A stretch of 64,000 nucleotides of DNA from Duganella dendranthematis (GCF_012849375.1 NZ_CP051684.1:2356001-2420000), one strand, 5' to 3'; numbered from the stretch's first letter, positions 39,067 to 51,838 are shown. Notes: generated by a model not told the origin, from the sequence alone. Program-made: numbers and translations.

Positions 39067-39105
39067 TGGGGTCTCGATTTCGCTTGACGGGGAGTAAAAA
39101 TGATA

Positions 39106-39119
39106 TGAGCATTAGCTCA
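39106..39119. promoter_or_regulatory. palindrome in the IMPase/TetR divergent gap
   Basis: TGAGCATTAGCTCA has 5-bp arms (TGAGC/GCTCA) and ends one base before the TetR ATG, in the 54-bp space between divergent genes. It is a candidate TetR operator controlling both; the arms are short, so chance cannot be excluded. Confidence 0.45.
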
Positions 39120-39120
39120 C

Positions 39121-39723
39121 ATGAACAACTCGCATTCCAAACCGGCCCGCTTGCAACCCCGCAAAGCCCCGTCCCAGCCCCGTTCCGCGCAAACCGTTGA
39201 AGCCATCTTGACGGCGGCTGCTCACATTCTGGAGCGGCACGGACTTGAGGGATACACAACCAACGCCATCGCCGCCAAGGCGGGCGTCAGCATCGGCTCG
39301 CTGTATCAATACTTTCCAACCAAGGATGCGGTGACGGTCGCGCTGATCGAGCGCGAGATGGCGCGGGTGGTCGATGAGGCGATGCAGGCGCTCAAGCTGG
39401 CTGACCGCCAGGCGGCCTTGCAGCAGCTGATCGAGGTCGCGGTGCGCCATCAATTACGCCGGCCAGCGCTGGCGGCCTTGCTCGATTTTGAGCAGCATCG
39501 TTTGTCTGCAATAATGCCGCCGTCCGGCAACCGGATGACGATGCGCGCGGCGCTGGTTGAGTTTCTCGGCCGCGATGCAGCCGCGCCGGAGCTGGTGGCG
39601 GAAGACCTGATGGAGCTGATCAGCGCGCTCACCGATGCCGCCGGACGCCGTGGCAACGTTGAGCCGGCGCAGCTGGTGGAACGAATTGGTGGCGCCGTGC
39701 GCGGCTACCTCAGCGTGTTGTAA
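39121..39723 (+). CDS. TetR family regulator
   Basis: A 200-residue repressor. The HTH is at ~25-70 ('TVEAILTAAAHILERHGLEGYTTNAIAAKAGVSIGSLYQYFPTKDAV'), and a C-terminal ligand domain follows ('LLDFEQHRLSAIMPP', 'LMELISALTDAAG'). No good ribosome-binding sequence precedes the ATG; the upstream ATG at 39100 is blocked by a stop. The gene faces the IMPase/oxidoreductase pair and precedes phzF by 17 bp, so its targets may be on either side. Confidence 0.88.
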   Translation: MNNSHSKPARLQPRKAPSQPRSAQTVEAILTAAAHILERHGLEGYTTNAIAAKAGVSIGSLYQYFPTKDAVTVALIEREMARVVDEAMQALKLADRQAALQQLIEVAVRHQLRRPALAALLDFEQHRLSAIMPPSGNRMTMRAALVEFLGRDAAAPELVAEDLMELISALTDAAGRRGNVEPAQLVERIGGAVRGYLSVL

Positions 39724-39740
39724 CGACTTAAGGAACTGGT

Positions 39741-40577
39741 ATGTCCCGTGGTTTCAAACAGGTAGACGTTTTCTCCGCCGTTCCGTTTCAAGGCAATCCG
39801 CTGGCCGTCATCCTCGATGCCGACGGACTCAGTAGTGATCAGATGCAGGCGATTGCGCGCTGGACCAATTTGTCCGAAACCACCTTTGTGCTGCCGCCCA
39901 CCGATCCCGCCGCCGATTACCGGGCGCGCATCTTCACCACGCAGGAAGAATTTCCGTTTGCCGGCCATCCCACCTTGGGCACGGCCTATGCGCTGTTGCA
40001 GGCCGGGCGGCAGCCGAAGACGCCAGGCGTGCTGATTCAGGAGTGCGGTGTCGGACTGGTGCCGGTGCGTATTGCCGATGACGGCGCGTTGGGATTCCGC
40101 GCGCCACCAGCGCGGTTTGAGGAGATGAACGCTGCCCAGTTGCCGCTGCTGCACCGCGCCTTGGGCGTCGCGCCAAGGCATGCGCCGGTGGCGGCCGACA
40201 TGGGCATCTGCTGGCTGATCGTTCGTCTGGAAACGGTGGCCGAGTGTCTATCGGTCGCACCAGATGCCTCGGCGCTGGATGAATTGATGCAGCTAACCCG
40301 CTGCAACGGCGTCGCCCTCTACGCCCCGCACGCCACCGGTGGCCCGGCCGATTACGAGGTGCGCGCCTTCCTGCTGGAAAACGGCCTGTTGCTGGAAGAC
40401 CCGGTAACCGGCAGCGCCAACGCCTGCATCGCTCGCTTGCAGCCCGGCGAGGGCTACCGCGTGCGCCAGGGTACTGCACTCGGCCGCGATGGCCGGGTCA
40501 CGGTGGTCTATGAAAACGACGAGCCATGGATCTACGGCCAGTCCGTCACCATCATCGATGGTCAAATCAATTGCTGA
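39741..40577 (+). CDS. PhzF family isomerase-type protein
   Basis: A 278-residue two-domain hotdog-like protein of the PhzF/diaminopimelate epimerase fold. 'KQVDVFSAVPFQGNPLAVILDADGL' is the conserved opening, 'NLSETTFVLPP' holds the catalytic Glu of PhzF, and 'EFPFAGHPTLGTAYAL' and 'EDPVTGSANACIA' are the two other signatures. TAAGGA lies 9 bases before the ATG. No phenazine genes are nearby, so it is best called PhzF-like with unknown substrate. It probably forms an operon with the tetR-type gene upstream. Confidence 0.9.
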   Translation: MSRGFKQVDVFSAVPFQGNPLAVILDADGLSSDQMQAIARWTNLSETTFVLPPTDPAADYRARIFTTQEEFPFAGHPTLGTAYALLQAGRQPKTPGVLIQECGVGLVPVRIADDGALGFRAPPARFEEMNAAQLPLLHRALGVAPRHAPVAADMGICWLIVRLETVAECLSVAPDASALDELMQLTRCNGVALYAPHATGGPADYEVRAFLLENGLLLEDPVTGSANACIARLQPGEGYRVRQGTALGRDGRVTVVYENDEPWIYGQSVTIIDGQINC

Positions 40578-40597
40578 AAATATTTCTGAGATTTTAC

Positions 40598-40612
40598 TAG
40601 ACGACTAGTCTA
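40598..40612. promoter_or_regulatory. NemR-type operator, copy 1 (regulator promoter)
   Basis: TAGACGACTAGTCTA has arms TAGAC/GTCTA around 5 bases and lies 21 bp before the TetR-type ATG at 40634. The same sequence (one change) recurs at 41293-41307 in front of the next operon. It resembles the NemR box TAGACC-N4-GGTCTA as remembered. Confidence 0.75.
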
Positions 40613-40633
40613 ATTGTGTTTATAGTGAAGTCC

Positions 40634-41242
40634 ATGAACACGACAACCACTTCCGAAACCAACGATGTACGAGCGACCATTCTCGCCACGGGCCAACGCC
40701 TGATGGCTGGGAAAGGCTTCTCGGCGGTCGGGTTGAATGAAATCCTGACCGGCGCCGGTGTGCCCAAGGGATCGTTCTACCATTACTTTGGTTCGAAGGA
40801 CGCGTTCGGCGAAGCGCTACTCGACACCTATTTCGATGACTATCTGGCAGAGCTGGATGTGACGCTGGCGCAGCCCGGCATGAACATGGCCCAGCGCCTG
40901 ATCAGCTACTTTGAAGTCTGGCGTCAGACGCAGTCGTTTTTCGATTGCCAAGGCAAATGCCTGGCCGTGAAAATGGCGGCCGAAGTGGCGGACTTGTCGG
41001 AAGCGATGCGCCTGTCGATCAAGCGCGGCACCAGCGGCATTGTGCGCCGGCTGGCAGCCGCGATCGAAGCAGGGGTGGCTGAAGGCTCGCTGAGCATCGC
41101 CGCCGATGCCGACAGCACCGCACACAGCCTGTATCAGTTGTGGCTGGGCACCAGCGTCATGGTCAAGATTGAACGCGACGTTGCGCCATTCACGACCGCA
41201 ATGAACACCACGCACCAAATCCTTCATCTGCCCCAGCACTAA
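40634..41242 (+). CDS. NemR-like TetR family electrophile-responsive repressor
   Basis: A 202-residue TetR regulator. The HTH is 'LMAGKGFSAVGLNEILTGAGVPKGSFYHYFGSKDAF', and 'FFDCQGKCLAVKMAAEVADLSEAMR' is the stretch that in NemR holds the reactive cysteine (C105 and C109 here). NemR senses electrophiles and reactive chlorine and represses nemA/gloA-type genes. The start at 40634 (MNTTTT) was chosen over 40616, because 40598-40612 is an operator and the longer start would crowd it. Identical operators lie before this gene and the DJ-1/OYE operon. Confidence 0.87.
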   Translation: MNTTTTSETNDVRATILATGQRLMAGKGFSAVGLNEILTGAGVPKGSFYHYFGSKDAFGEALLDTYFDDYLAELDVTLAQPGMNMAQRLISYFEVWRQTQSFFDCQGKCLAVKMAAEVADLSEAMRLSIKRGTSGIVRRLAAAIEAGVAEGSLSIAADADSTAHSLYQLWLGTSVMVKIERDVAPFTTAMNTTHQILHLPQH

Positions 41243-41292
41243 GGGAACGATGACACGCATTTCACACGAAATGCTTTTTTTTGCCCCAGTTA

Positions 41293-41307
41293 TAGACGAC
41301 TGGTCTA
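41293..41307. promoter_or_regulatory. NemR-type operator, copy 2 (detoxification operon promoter)
   Basis: TAGACGACTGGTCTA differs from the copy at 40598-40612 by one base (G for A in the centre) and is closer to the E. coli NemR consensus half GGTCTA. It lies 45 bp before the DJ-1-like gene. Confidence 0.75.
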
Positions 41308-41351
41308 ATAGTAGCAGCTTATTTACCTTTACTTACCTCTGGAGAAATATC

Positions 41352-42032
41352 ATGAAAAAAGTTTTGATGGTTCTGACCTCGCACGACCAATTGGGCGACA
41401 CCGGCCGTAAAACCGGCTTCTGGCTGGAAGAGCTGGCCGCGCCGTACTACACCTTCAAGGATGCCGGCGTCGAAGTGGTGCTGGCTTCGCCACTGGGCGG
41501 CCAGCCGCCGCTGGACCCGAAAAGCAATGAGCCGTCGTTCCAGACCGATCTGACGCGCCGCTTCGAGCAAGACGCCGCCGCGACCGCGCAACTGGCCGCC
41601 ACCGTGCGTCTGGACTCGGTCAATCAGGCCGATTTCGACACCGTGTTTTACCCAGGCGGCCACGGCCCGCTGTGGGATCTGGCGGAAGACAAGAACTCCA
41701 TCCAGCTAATCGAATCCTTCCTGGCCGCCAACAAGCCGGTGGCGCTGGTCTGCCATGCGCCAGGTGTGCTGCGTCACGTCAAAACGCCGGCCGGCCGTCC
41801 GCTGGTCGAAGGCAAGAAAGTGACCGGTTTCACCAATACCGAAGAGGAAGCTGTCGGCCTGACCAATGTGGTGCCGTTCCTGGTGGAGGACGTCCTGAAG
41901 GCCAACGGCGGCGTGTATTCGCAAGGTCCGGACTGGGGCTCGTATGTCGTCAGCGACGGCCTGCTGATCACCGGCCAGAACCCGGCCTCGTCGTCCGCTG
42001 CCGCAGCCCTGCTGCTCAAGCAAATCGCCTGA
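41352..42032 (+). CDS. DJ-1/PfpI family protein (Hsp31/glyoxalase III-like)
   Basis: A 226-residue class I glutamine-amidotransferase-like protein. The nucleophilic Cys is in 'VALVCHAPGVLRHV', the Glu in 'KTGFWLEELAAPYY', and 'FYPGGHGPLWDLAED' and the final 'TGQNPASSSAAAALLL' match the Hsp31-like/YajL-related group that degrades methylglyoxal or repairs glycated proteins. The ATG at 41352 follows GGAGAAATATC. It is first in the operon DJ-1, OYE, aldehyde dehydrogenase, MFS, all in the same direction. Confidence 0.9.
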   Translation: MKKVLMVLTSHDQLGDTGRKTGFWLEELAAPYYTFKDAGVEVVLASPLGGQPPLDPKSNEPSFQTDLTRRFEQDAAATAQLAATVRLDSVNQADFDTVFYPGGHGPLWDLAEDKNSIQLIESFLAANKPVALVCHAPGVLRHVKTPAGRPLVEGKKVTGFTNTEEEAVGLTNVVPFLVEDVLKANGGVYSQGPDWGSYVVSDGLLITGQNPASSSAAAALLLKQIA

Positions 42033-42093
42033 CCCGCTGTGCCGGCGCGGTGATCGACCGCGCCGGCAAGCCCGCCTACTACCGAGGTAAATG

Positions 42094-43242
42094 ATGAACC
42101 ACCAAGCACTGCTGACGCCGACCACCATGGGGCGGCATATCCTCAAAAATCGCATCGTCCTGCCGCCGCTCACGCGCCAACGCGCCGCCCAGCCCGGCGA
42201 TGTACCGACCGATCTGATGGCGCTGTACTACCGGCAACGGGCCAGCGCCGGCTTGATGGTCAGCGAAGGCGCGCAGATCGAACCACGCGGCCAAGGTTAC
42301 GCCTGGACGCCGGGCATCTACAGCCAGGAACAAATCGCCGGCTGGCGCAAGGTCACCGACGCCGTGCACGCGGAGGGCGGCATCATCTTCGCGCAACTGT
42401 GGCATGTGGGCCGCGTGTCGCACACGGCCTTGCAGCCGGATGGCCAGGCGCCGATTGCGCCGTCCGCCATCCAAGCGCAAAAAGTGAAGGCGTTTATCGC
42501 AACCTCGGACGGCGCGGGCACTTTGGTGGAACCATCAATGCCGCGCGAACTGAGCCGCGACGATATCCAGCAACTGGTCGCGCTGTATGCACAGGCAGCG
42601 CAGAACGCGCTCGACGCCGGCTTTGATGGTGTCGAAATCCATGCCGCCAATGGCTACCTGGTCAACCAGTTTATTTCGGCGCACGCCAATCAGCGCACCG
42701 ATGAATATGGCGGGTCATTGCACAACCGGCTGCGTTTCCTGCGCGAAATCGTGCAGGCCGTGGCCGCCGTGGTGGGCCCGGAACGGCTGGGCGTGCGCTT
42801 TACGCCGCTGTTCACCGGCACCGATCAGGACCGCGTCTACATCGGCCTGGTCGAAGACGATCCGCACACCACCTACATCGAAGCCATCAAGATTCTGGAG
42901 CAGGCCGGCGTTGGTTATCTGTCGATTGCGGAAGCGGACTGGGACAACGCCCCCGATCTGCCGGAAGCCTTCCGCCGCGACGTGCGCAGCACTTTTAGCG
43001 GACACATTCTGTACGCCGGCCGCTATACCGCCGAACGCGGCGCGCGCCTGATCGAAGCCCAACTGGCCGATCTGATCGCCTTCGGCCGCCCGTTCATCGC
43101 CAACCCCGACCTGCCGGCGCGCATCGCCAACGGCTGGCCGCTCAACCCACTCGCCGCGGCGTCGCTGTATGGCGGCGGCGCGCAAGGATTTACCGATTAC
43201 CCCGTGTTTGCAGCAACCAACAACGAAGAGGTCTCACCATGA
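42094..43242 (+). CDS. Old Yellow Enzyme family ene-reductase (NemA-like)
   Basis: An FMN-dependent alkene reductase of 382 residues (an ATG one codon earlier at 42091 gives 383; GAGGT at 42084 favours 42094). 'LKNRIVLPPLTRQRA', 'FDGVEIHAANGYLVNQFISAHANQRTDEYGG' with the substrate-binding His/Asn pair, and 'VGVRFTPLFTG'-like segments fit the OYE barrel; 'ADLIAFGRPFIANPDLP' is the FMN-phosphate region. It probably reduces electrophilic enones, quinones or nitro compounds using NAD(P)H. Its stop overlaps the dehydrogenase start by 4 bp. Confidence 0.93.
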   Translation: MNHQALLTPTTMGRHILKNRIVLPPLTRQRAAQPGDVPTDLMALYYRQRASAGLMVSEGAQIEPRGQGYAWTPGIYSQEQIAGWRKVTDAVHAEGGIIFAQLWHVGRVSHTALQPDGQAPIAPSAIQAQKVKAFIATSDGAGTLVEPSMPRELSRDDIQQLVALYAQAAQNALDAGFDGVEIHAANGYLVNQFISAHANQRTDEYGGSLHNRLRFLREIVQAVAAVVGPERLGVRFTPLFTGTDQDRVYIGLVEDDPHTTYIEAIKILEQAGVGYLSIAEADWDNAPDLPEAFRRDVRSTFSGHILYAGRYTAERGARLIEAQLADLIAFGRPFIANPDLPARIANGWPLNPLAAASLYGGGAQGFTDYPVFAATNNEEVSP

Positions 43243-44669
43243 ACAAAAACATTTTTGACGGTCCTTACTACCAAAGCATCGCCGGCAAGCTGGCGACGTC
43301 CGCAGCATCGTTTGACGTGTTCAACCCGGCCACCGGCGCAGTGCTGGCACAGGCGCCGGCCGCCAGCGCGGAACAGCTGGAGGAGGCGATCGCCGCCGCC
43401 AAGACCGCCTTCAAGAGCTGGTCGCAACTGAGCTACGAAGAGCGCCAGTCCTATCTGAATGCCTATGCGGATGCGCTGCAAGTACATCGCGACGAGCTGG
43501 CGCGGCTGTTGACGCTGGAGCAAGGCAAACCGCTGAAGACCATGTCCGAACCCGAGGTCGACCAGTCGATTTCGTGGATACGCCAGATTGCCGCGCGCCG
43601 CCTGCCGGTGGAAATCGTCGAGGAAACCGATGCCCACGTGGTCGAGCTGCATCACACGCCGCTGGGTGTAATCGGCGCCATCACGCCGTGGAATTTCCCG
43701 GTGCTGCTGGCTTTGTGGAAAGTCGCGCCGGCGCTGATTACCGGTAACACCATGGTGATCAAACCGTCGCCGTTCACGCCGCTGTCGACGCTGCGCTTCG
43801 GCCAGATCGCGCAATCCGTGCTGCCGCCGGGCGTGTTGTCCGTGGTTGCGGGCGGGAACGAACTCGGCCCGCAGCTGACGGCGCATGCGGACATCGCCAA
43901 GATCAGCTTTACCGGCTCGACCGAAACCGGCAAGCACGTGATCCGTTCCGCCGCCGGCACCATGAAGCGCCTGACGCTGGAACTGGGCGGCAACGACGCT
44001 GCCATTGTGTTGCCGGACGCCGACTGGCAGGCCGCCATTCCGCAATTGTTCTGGGGCGCCATCGGCAACTCGGGCCAGTGGTGCGTGGGCATCAAGCGCC
44101 TGTACATCCACCGCTCGTTCCACCAGGAATTCGTCGCAGCGTTTGTCGACTACGCCAAATTGCAAAAAATGGGCGATGGCCTCGACCCTGCCGTGACGGT
44201 CGGCCCGGTGCAAAACAAGATGCAGTTCGATAAAGTCCGCACCTTCCTCGACGACATCAAAGCCAACGGCCAGAAGGTGGTGCTGGGCGGCGAAATCGAT
44301 GACAGCCGTCCCGGCTACTTCATTCCCGTCACCGTGGTCGACAATCCGCCTGAGGACGCCAAGATCGTGCAGGAAGAACAGTTCGCACCGATCGTGCCGA
44401 TCATCGTCTACGACGACGTCGAGGATGTCATCGCGCGCGCCAACAACAGTCCGTACGGCCTGGGCGGTTCGGTATGGGGACGCGATACCAAGGCCGCCGT
44501 GGCCGTGGCAAACCGTCTGGAGACCGGCATGGTGTGGGTCAACGAAATCCATACGCAAGGTGTGGACATCCCGTTCGGCGGCCACAAGCAGTCGGGCCTG
44601 GGCACCGAACACGGCAACGAGGGCCGCCAGCTGTTCACCAATCCTAAAACCCTCCTGATCCACAAATAA
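43239..44669 (+). CDS. NAD(P)-dependent aldehyde dehydrogenase
   Basis: A 476-residue ALDH. The general base Glu is in 'LTLELGGNDAAIV', the catalytic Cys in 'NSGQWCVGIKRLY', and 'ITPWNFPVLLALWKVAPALITGNTMVIKPSP' is the cofactor-binding region; the C-terminal 'MVWVNEIHTQGVDIPFGGHKQSGLGTEHG' is typical. It oxidises an aldehyde to an acid, likely downstream of electrophile/aldehyde detoxification with the OYE and DJ-1 genes. The ATGA overlap couples it to the OYE gene. Confidence 0.94.
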   Translation: MNKNIFDGPYYQSIAGKLATSAASFDVFNPATGAVLAQAPAASAEQLEEAIAAAKTAFKSWSQLSYEERQSYLNAYADALQVHRDELARLLTLEQGKPLKTMSEPEVDQSISWIRQIAARRLPVEIVEETDAHVVELHHTPLGVIGAITPWNFPVLLALWKVAPALITGNTMVIKPSPFTPLSTLRFGQIAQSVLPPGVLSVVAGGNELGPQLTAHADIAKISFTGSTETGKHVIRSAAGTMKRLTLELGGNDAAIVLPDADWQAAIPQLFWGAIGNSGQWCVGIKRLYIHRSFHQEFVAAFVDYAKLQKMGDGLDPAVTVGPVQNKMQFDKVRTFLDDIKANGQKVVLGGEIDDSRPGYFIPVTVVDNPPEDAKIVQEEQFAPIVPIIVYDDVEDVIARANNSPYGLGGSVWGRDTKAAVAVANRLETGMVWVNEIHTQGVDIPFGGHKQSGLGTEHGNEGRQLFTNPKTLLIHK

Positions 44670-44671
44670 TC

Positions 44672-48183
<3,512 letters not shown>

Positions 48184-49263
48184 CTAGCGCGCAAATCGCT
48201 GGAACAACAGCCGCACCGGTTCCAGCAGCGCCATGCCGAGGAATATGCCGGCCAGGCGCTCGGCGCCCAGCGCCGCGTCGGGGCCGCCGTCCGGCACCAG
48301 CACTACCAGGAAGGCCAGCGCGAACTGGGTGCCGGCGTAGGTGATCGGCAACTTGCCGTTTTCAATATGCCGGCCGACCATGACGCCGATGCAGGCGGCC
48401 AGCGTCATGATCAGCGGCGACGCGTGACTCAGTAGCAGCACGGCCGTGGCCACCAAGCCGCCGATGCCGGCGCCGGCCAGCCGATGGCGCAGCCGGGTCG
48501 CGGCCGGCTGTTCCAGCGCGGCCAGGTCCGCCATCGGCACCATCATCACGGCCATGATGGTGATGCTGCTCTGGCTGAGCGCTTGCAGGTGGAACACGCG
48601 CCATACCCAGGGAATCAGCGCCAGCGCGATGCCGCCTTGCAGCGCGTGAAGAAAAGCAGCTTGACGGCATTGCGGCGCGGCGGTCTCCGGCGCGGGTGGC
48701 GTGCTTGTGCGCGGCAGCGCCAGCATGGCCAGCGCGCTGACCAGCACCGCCGCGCCGGTGCCGACGCAGACTTCCAGCAAGCGCGCTTGCGCAAACTGGC
48801 CCAGCGACTGGTCCGGGTGCTGCATGCCGTCCACAAGCACCATGGCAAACGACAGCCCGGCGATCAGCCAGCCATAACCGCGCCGGTCCAGCAGCGCCAG
48901 ATACAGCGTGACGGCGCCGCCCAGCGCCAGCGCGAGACTGAGCAGGGCGGTGGCGCGCATCAGGTGCGGCGCCAGCAGCCAGGCCAGCGCCACGCCGGCC
49001 GCCGTGCCCAGCACGCGCAAGCCGCCGCGCCACAGGCTGTCTGCAAACGAGGTCCGGATCACCATGTAGGCGCTGAACGCGGCCCAGCCGACATTGCCGA
49101 CGTCCAGCAGATGGGACCAGAAAATCGCCAGCAAGACCGACGCCAGGCAGATGATTTCGTCGGCCAGGCGCAGGCTCACCGCAGGCCATGGCGCGAAATC
49201 TCGCCACAGCTCGGCAAGCAGCGCGCGCGGGCCAGTGTCGGGTTGATGGCGGTGTGGCCTCAT
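48184..49263 (-). CDS. FUSC family inner-membrane exporter
   Basis: A 359-residue protein with two sets of hydrophobic helices: N-terminal membrane helices from 'LADEIICLASVLLAIFWSHLL' to ~residue 165, a short polar part ('LPRTSTPPAPET'), and a second set. 'NVGWAAFSAYMVIRTSFADSLWRGGLRVLGTAAGVALAWLL' is the FUSC (fusaric acid resistance/aromatic acid exporter) signature. The ATG at 49263 (MRPHRHQPD) lies 13 bp after the OYE stop, so the gene is cotranscribed with the OYE and dehydrogenase and may export aromatic or acidic products. Confidence 0.83.
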   Translation of the reverse strand: MRPHRHQPDTGPRALLAELWRDFAPWPAVSLRLADEIICLASVLLAIFWSHLLDVGNVGWAAFSAYMVIRTSFADSLWRGGLRVLGTAAGVALAWLLAPHLMRATALLSLALALGGAVTLYLALLDRRGYGWLIAGLSFAMVLVDGMQHPDQSLGQFAQARLLEVCVGTGAAVLVSALAMLALPRTSTPPAPETAAPQCRQAAFLHALQGGIALALIPWVWRVFHLQALSQSSITIMAVMMVPMADLAALEQPAATRLRHRLAGAGIGGLVATAVLLLSHASPLIMTLAACIGVMVGRHIENGKLPITYAGTQFALAFLVVLVPDGGPDAALGAERLAGIFLGMALLEPVRLLFQRFAR

Positions 49264-49276
49264 GCTGGTCTCGGTG

Positions 49277-50386
49277 TCAGTCGGCTGCGGCCATGCTGGC
49301 CGCCATGGCCGGCCAATCCGAATAACCGGTGGCGTCGCCGCCATACCAGTATTGCTTGGGCGCTTCCGCCAGCGGCGCGCCGTTACCCAGGCGCTGGATC
49401 AGGTCCGGGTTGGCGATGAACGGCCGGCCGATGCTGAACAGGTCGGCATCGCCCGCCGCCAGCGTGTGCTCGGCCAGCGCCAGCGTGTACTGGTTGTTGG
49501 CGATGTAGGCGCCGCTGAAGCGCTGGCGCAGTTCCGCAAAGCTGATGTCGTCGTCGGCTTCGCGACTCAGCTGCGTGACGCCTTCGATGTCGTGGATGTA
49601 CAGCAGCCCCAGTCCGGACAACGCATCGACATAGGCACCAAACGTGGCCATGGTGTCGCTGTCGAGCGGCGTGTTGCCGGGCGTGGTGGTCACCGGCGAG
49701 ATGCGGATACCGACCCGCTCCGCACCCCAGACCTCCACCACGGCGCGGACCACCGCCAGCGGCAAGCGCAGGCGGTTTTCCAGCGAACCGCCATATTCAT
49801 CAGTGCGGTGGTTCGTACTGTCGCGAACGAATTGCTCCAGCAGATAATTGTTGGCCGAATGGATCTCGACGCCGTCGAAGCCGGCCGCCTTGGCGTTGAT
49901 GGCGGCATGGCGATAATCGTCCACGATGCCGGCGATCTCGGCGGTTTCCAGCGCACGCGGCGTGACGAAATCCTTCATGCCGTCATGCACGCGAATCTGG
50001 CCTTCCGGCCGGATCGCCGACGGCGCCACCGGCAGCGCGCCGGCCAGCATGTCCGGGTGCGACATGCGGCCGGTGTGCCACAGTTGCAGGAAGATCTTGC
50101 CGTCGCGGCGATGCACCGCTGCAGTCACGCGCTGCCATGCGGCCACTTGGGCCTCGGTCCAGATGCCCGGCGTGCGCGGATAGCCGCGTGCCTGCGCCGA
50201 GATGTTGGTGGCTTCGGTGATGATCAAGCCGGCGTCGGCGCGCTGCGCGTAGTAATCGGCCGCGTAGTCGGGCGGCACGCCGGCGTCGTCGGCGCGGCTG
50301 CGCGTCATCGGCGCCATGACGATGCGGTTTTTCAGGCGCAGGCCGCCAAGGGTGACGGGCTGCAGAATAGGGCTGATGGTTTGCAT
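49277..50386 (-). CDS. Old Yellow Enzyme family alkene reductase, second copy
   Basis: A 369-residue FMN-dependent ene-reductase. 'LKNRIVMAPMTRSRADDAGVPPDYAADYYAQRA' is the NemA-like opening, 'FDGVEIHSANNYLLEQFVRDSTNHRTDEYGG' holds the His/Asn pair, and 'DLFSIGRPFIANPDLIQRL' the FMN-phosphate site. AGGAG precedes the ATG. It lies between an aldehyde dehydrogenase (15 bp upstream) and a FUSC exporter, mirroring the OYE/ALDH pair at 42-45 kb but with another exporter. Confidence 0.93.
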   Translation of the reverse strand: MQTISPILQPVTLGGLRLKNRIVMAPMTRSRADDAGVPPDYAADYYAQRADAGLIITEATNISAQARGYPRTPGIWTEAQVAAWQRVTAAVHRRDGKIFLQLWHTGRMSHPDMLAGALPVAPSAIRPEGQIRVHDGMKDFVTPRALETAEIAGIVDDYRHAAINAKAAGFDGVEIHSANNYLLEQFVRDSTNHRTDEYGGSLENRLRLPLAVVRAVVEVWGAERVGIRISPVTTTPGNTPLDSDTMATFGAYVDALSGLGLLYIHDIEGVTQLSREADDDISFAELRQRFSGAYIANNQYTLALAEHTLAAGDADLFSIGRPFIANPDLIQRLGNGAPLAEAPKQYWYGGDATGYSDWPAMAASMAAAD

Positions 50387-50401
50387 GATGTCCGCTCCTG
50401 T

Positions 50402-51799
50402 TCAGTCGACGATCTTGGCCCACACGGCCTGGGCGTTGGTGAATTCACGCAAGCCGAAGTGCGACAGCTCGCGTCCGTAACCGCTTTTCTTGACGCCGCC
50501 GACCGGAATGCGGGCGTTGGTGGCGGGATAGCCGTTGATGAACACGCCACCGGTTTCCAGGCGGCGGGCGATACGCTGCGCGCGTGCCACATCGCTGGTC
50601 CACAGGCTGCCGCCGAGGCCGTAGTCGCTGGTGTTGGCCAATTCGATCGCGTGTTCGGCGTTGGCGGCGACGGTGATGGCGGCGACCGGGCCGAAGGTCT
50701 CTTCATCAAACGCGGCCATGCCGGGCTGCACATCGGTGAGCACGGTCGGCTGGTAGAAATTGCCCGGGCCGTCAACGATGCTGCCGCCCAGCGCCAGCTT
50801 GGCGCCAGCCGCGATGGTGCGTTCGACCTGCTGGTGCAACTCGGCGCGCAGATCGTTGCGCGCCATCGGCCCGATGGTGCTGGCTGGATCGAGCGGATCG
50901 CCGGCTTTGATCAGCTTGGCGGCGGCGATGAATTTGCGGGTGAATTCTTCCGCAATCGGCTGTTCGAGGATGAAGCGCTTGGCCGCCAGGCACACCTGGC
51001 CGGCGTTCTGGAAACGCGCTTCGATACCGGCTTTGACGGCCAGGTCGATATTGGCGTCGGCCAGCACGATGAAGGCGTCGGCGCCGCCCAGTTCCAGCAG
51101 ACTGCGCTTGAGCGCCTTGCCAGCGGTGGCGGCGACGGCGGAACCGGCACGCATGCTGCCGGTCAACGTGACGCCGGCGATGCGCGGATCTTCAATCACG
51201 CGCGCCACGGTGTCGTTGTCGGCCACCAGATTCGCGAACAGGCCTGGCGGGAAGCCGGCATCGTCGTACGCCTGTTGCAACGCATAAGCCGAGCCCATGA
51301 CGTTCGGCGCATGCTTGAGCAGGAAGCCGTTACCGGACAACATGATCGGGCCGGAGGCGCGCACTACTTGCCACAACGGGAAATTCCACGGCATCACCGC
51401 CAGTACGGTACCGATCGGCAGATACGACACATGCACCTGATCGTCGCCCTCAACGACAACTGGTTCGTCAGCCAGGATGGCCGGGCCGTTATCGGCGATC
51501 CAGTCGATGGTGGCGGCGCATTTCTCCACTTCGCCGCGCGCAGCGCCGATGGTCTTGCCCATTTCGGCAGTGATGATGGCGGCCAGCACGTCTTTGCGCT
51601 CGCGCAGTGTGGTCGCCAGGCGGCGGTAAGCGGCGACGCGCTCGCGCATCGGCGTGGCGCGCCACAGGCGGAAAGCGGCGGCGTTGGCGGTCAGCAGACG
51701 CTCGACTTCGCTGGCGGTCTGGTAGGCGTAGGTGGCGATCAGTTCGCCGGTGGCCGGGTTGCGCGAAGTGGCGACGGCTGGGATTTGTTGGTTGGACAT
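50402..51799 (-). CDS. NAD-dependent (succinate-semialdehyde-type) aldehyde dehydrogenase
   Basis: A 465-residue ALDH closest in style to YneI/GabD. 'VMPWNFPLWQVVRASGPIMLSGNGFLLKHAPN' binds cofactor, Glu lies in 'SLLELGGADAFIVL', the catalytic Cys in 'QNAGQVCLAAKRFI', and the C-terminal 'VFINGYPATNARIPVGGVKKSGYGRELSHFG' is typical of succinate-semialdehyde dehydrogenases. It begins the ALDH-OYE-FUSC operon. The upstream gene is an MmyB-type regulator on the same strand. Confidence 0.93.
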   Translation of the reverse strand: MSNQQIPAVATSRNPATGELIATYAYQTASEVERLLTANAAAFRLWRATPMRERVAAYRRLATTLRERKDVLAAIITAEMGKTIGAARGEVEKCAATIDWIADNGPAILADEPVVVEGDDQVHVSYLPIGTVLAVMPWNFPLWQVVRASGPIMLSGNGFLLKHAPNVMGSAYALQQAYDDAGFPPGLFANLVADNDTVARVIEDPRIAGVTLTGSMRAGSAVAATAGKALKRSLLELGGADAFIVLADANIDLAVKAGIEARFQNAGQVCLAAKRFILEQPIAEEFTRKFIAAAKLIKAGDPLDPASTIGPMARNDLRAELHQQVERTIAAGAKLALGGSIVDGPGNFYQPTVLTDVQPGMAAFDEETFGPVAAITVAANAEHAIELANTSDYGLGGSLWTSDVARAQRIARRLETGGVFINGYPATNARIPVGGVKKSGYGRELSHFGLREFTNAQAVWAKIVD

Positions 51800-51822
51800 C
51801 GTGACTACTCCTGACGGTTAGG

Positions 51823-51838
51823 GCAGCACAATTGCTGC
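51823..51838. promoter_or_regulatory. palindrome upstream of the ALDH-OYE-FUSC operon
   Basis: GCAGCACAATTGCTGC has perfect 6-bp arms around CAAT and lies 24 bp before the dehydrogenase ATG, in the 92-bp gap downstream of the regulator gene. Candidate operator for that regulator. Confidence 0.5.

Noticed and set aside
39741..40577. PhzF as evidence for a phenazine cluster
   Set aside because: No other phz genes are near; PhzF-like proteins are common and mostly unrelated to phenazines.
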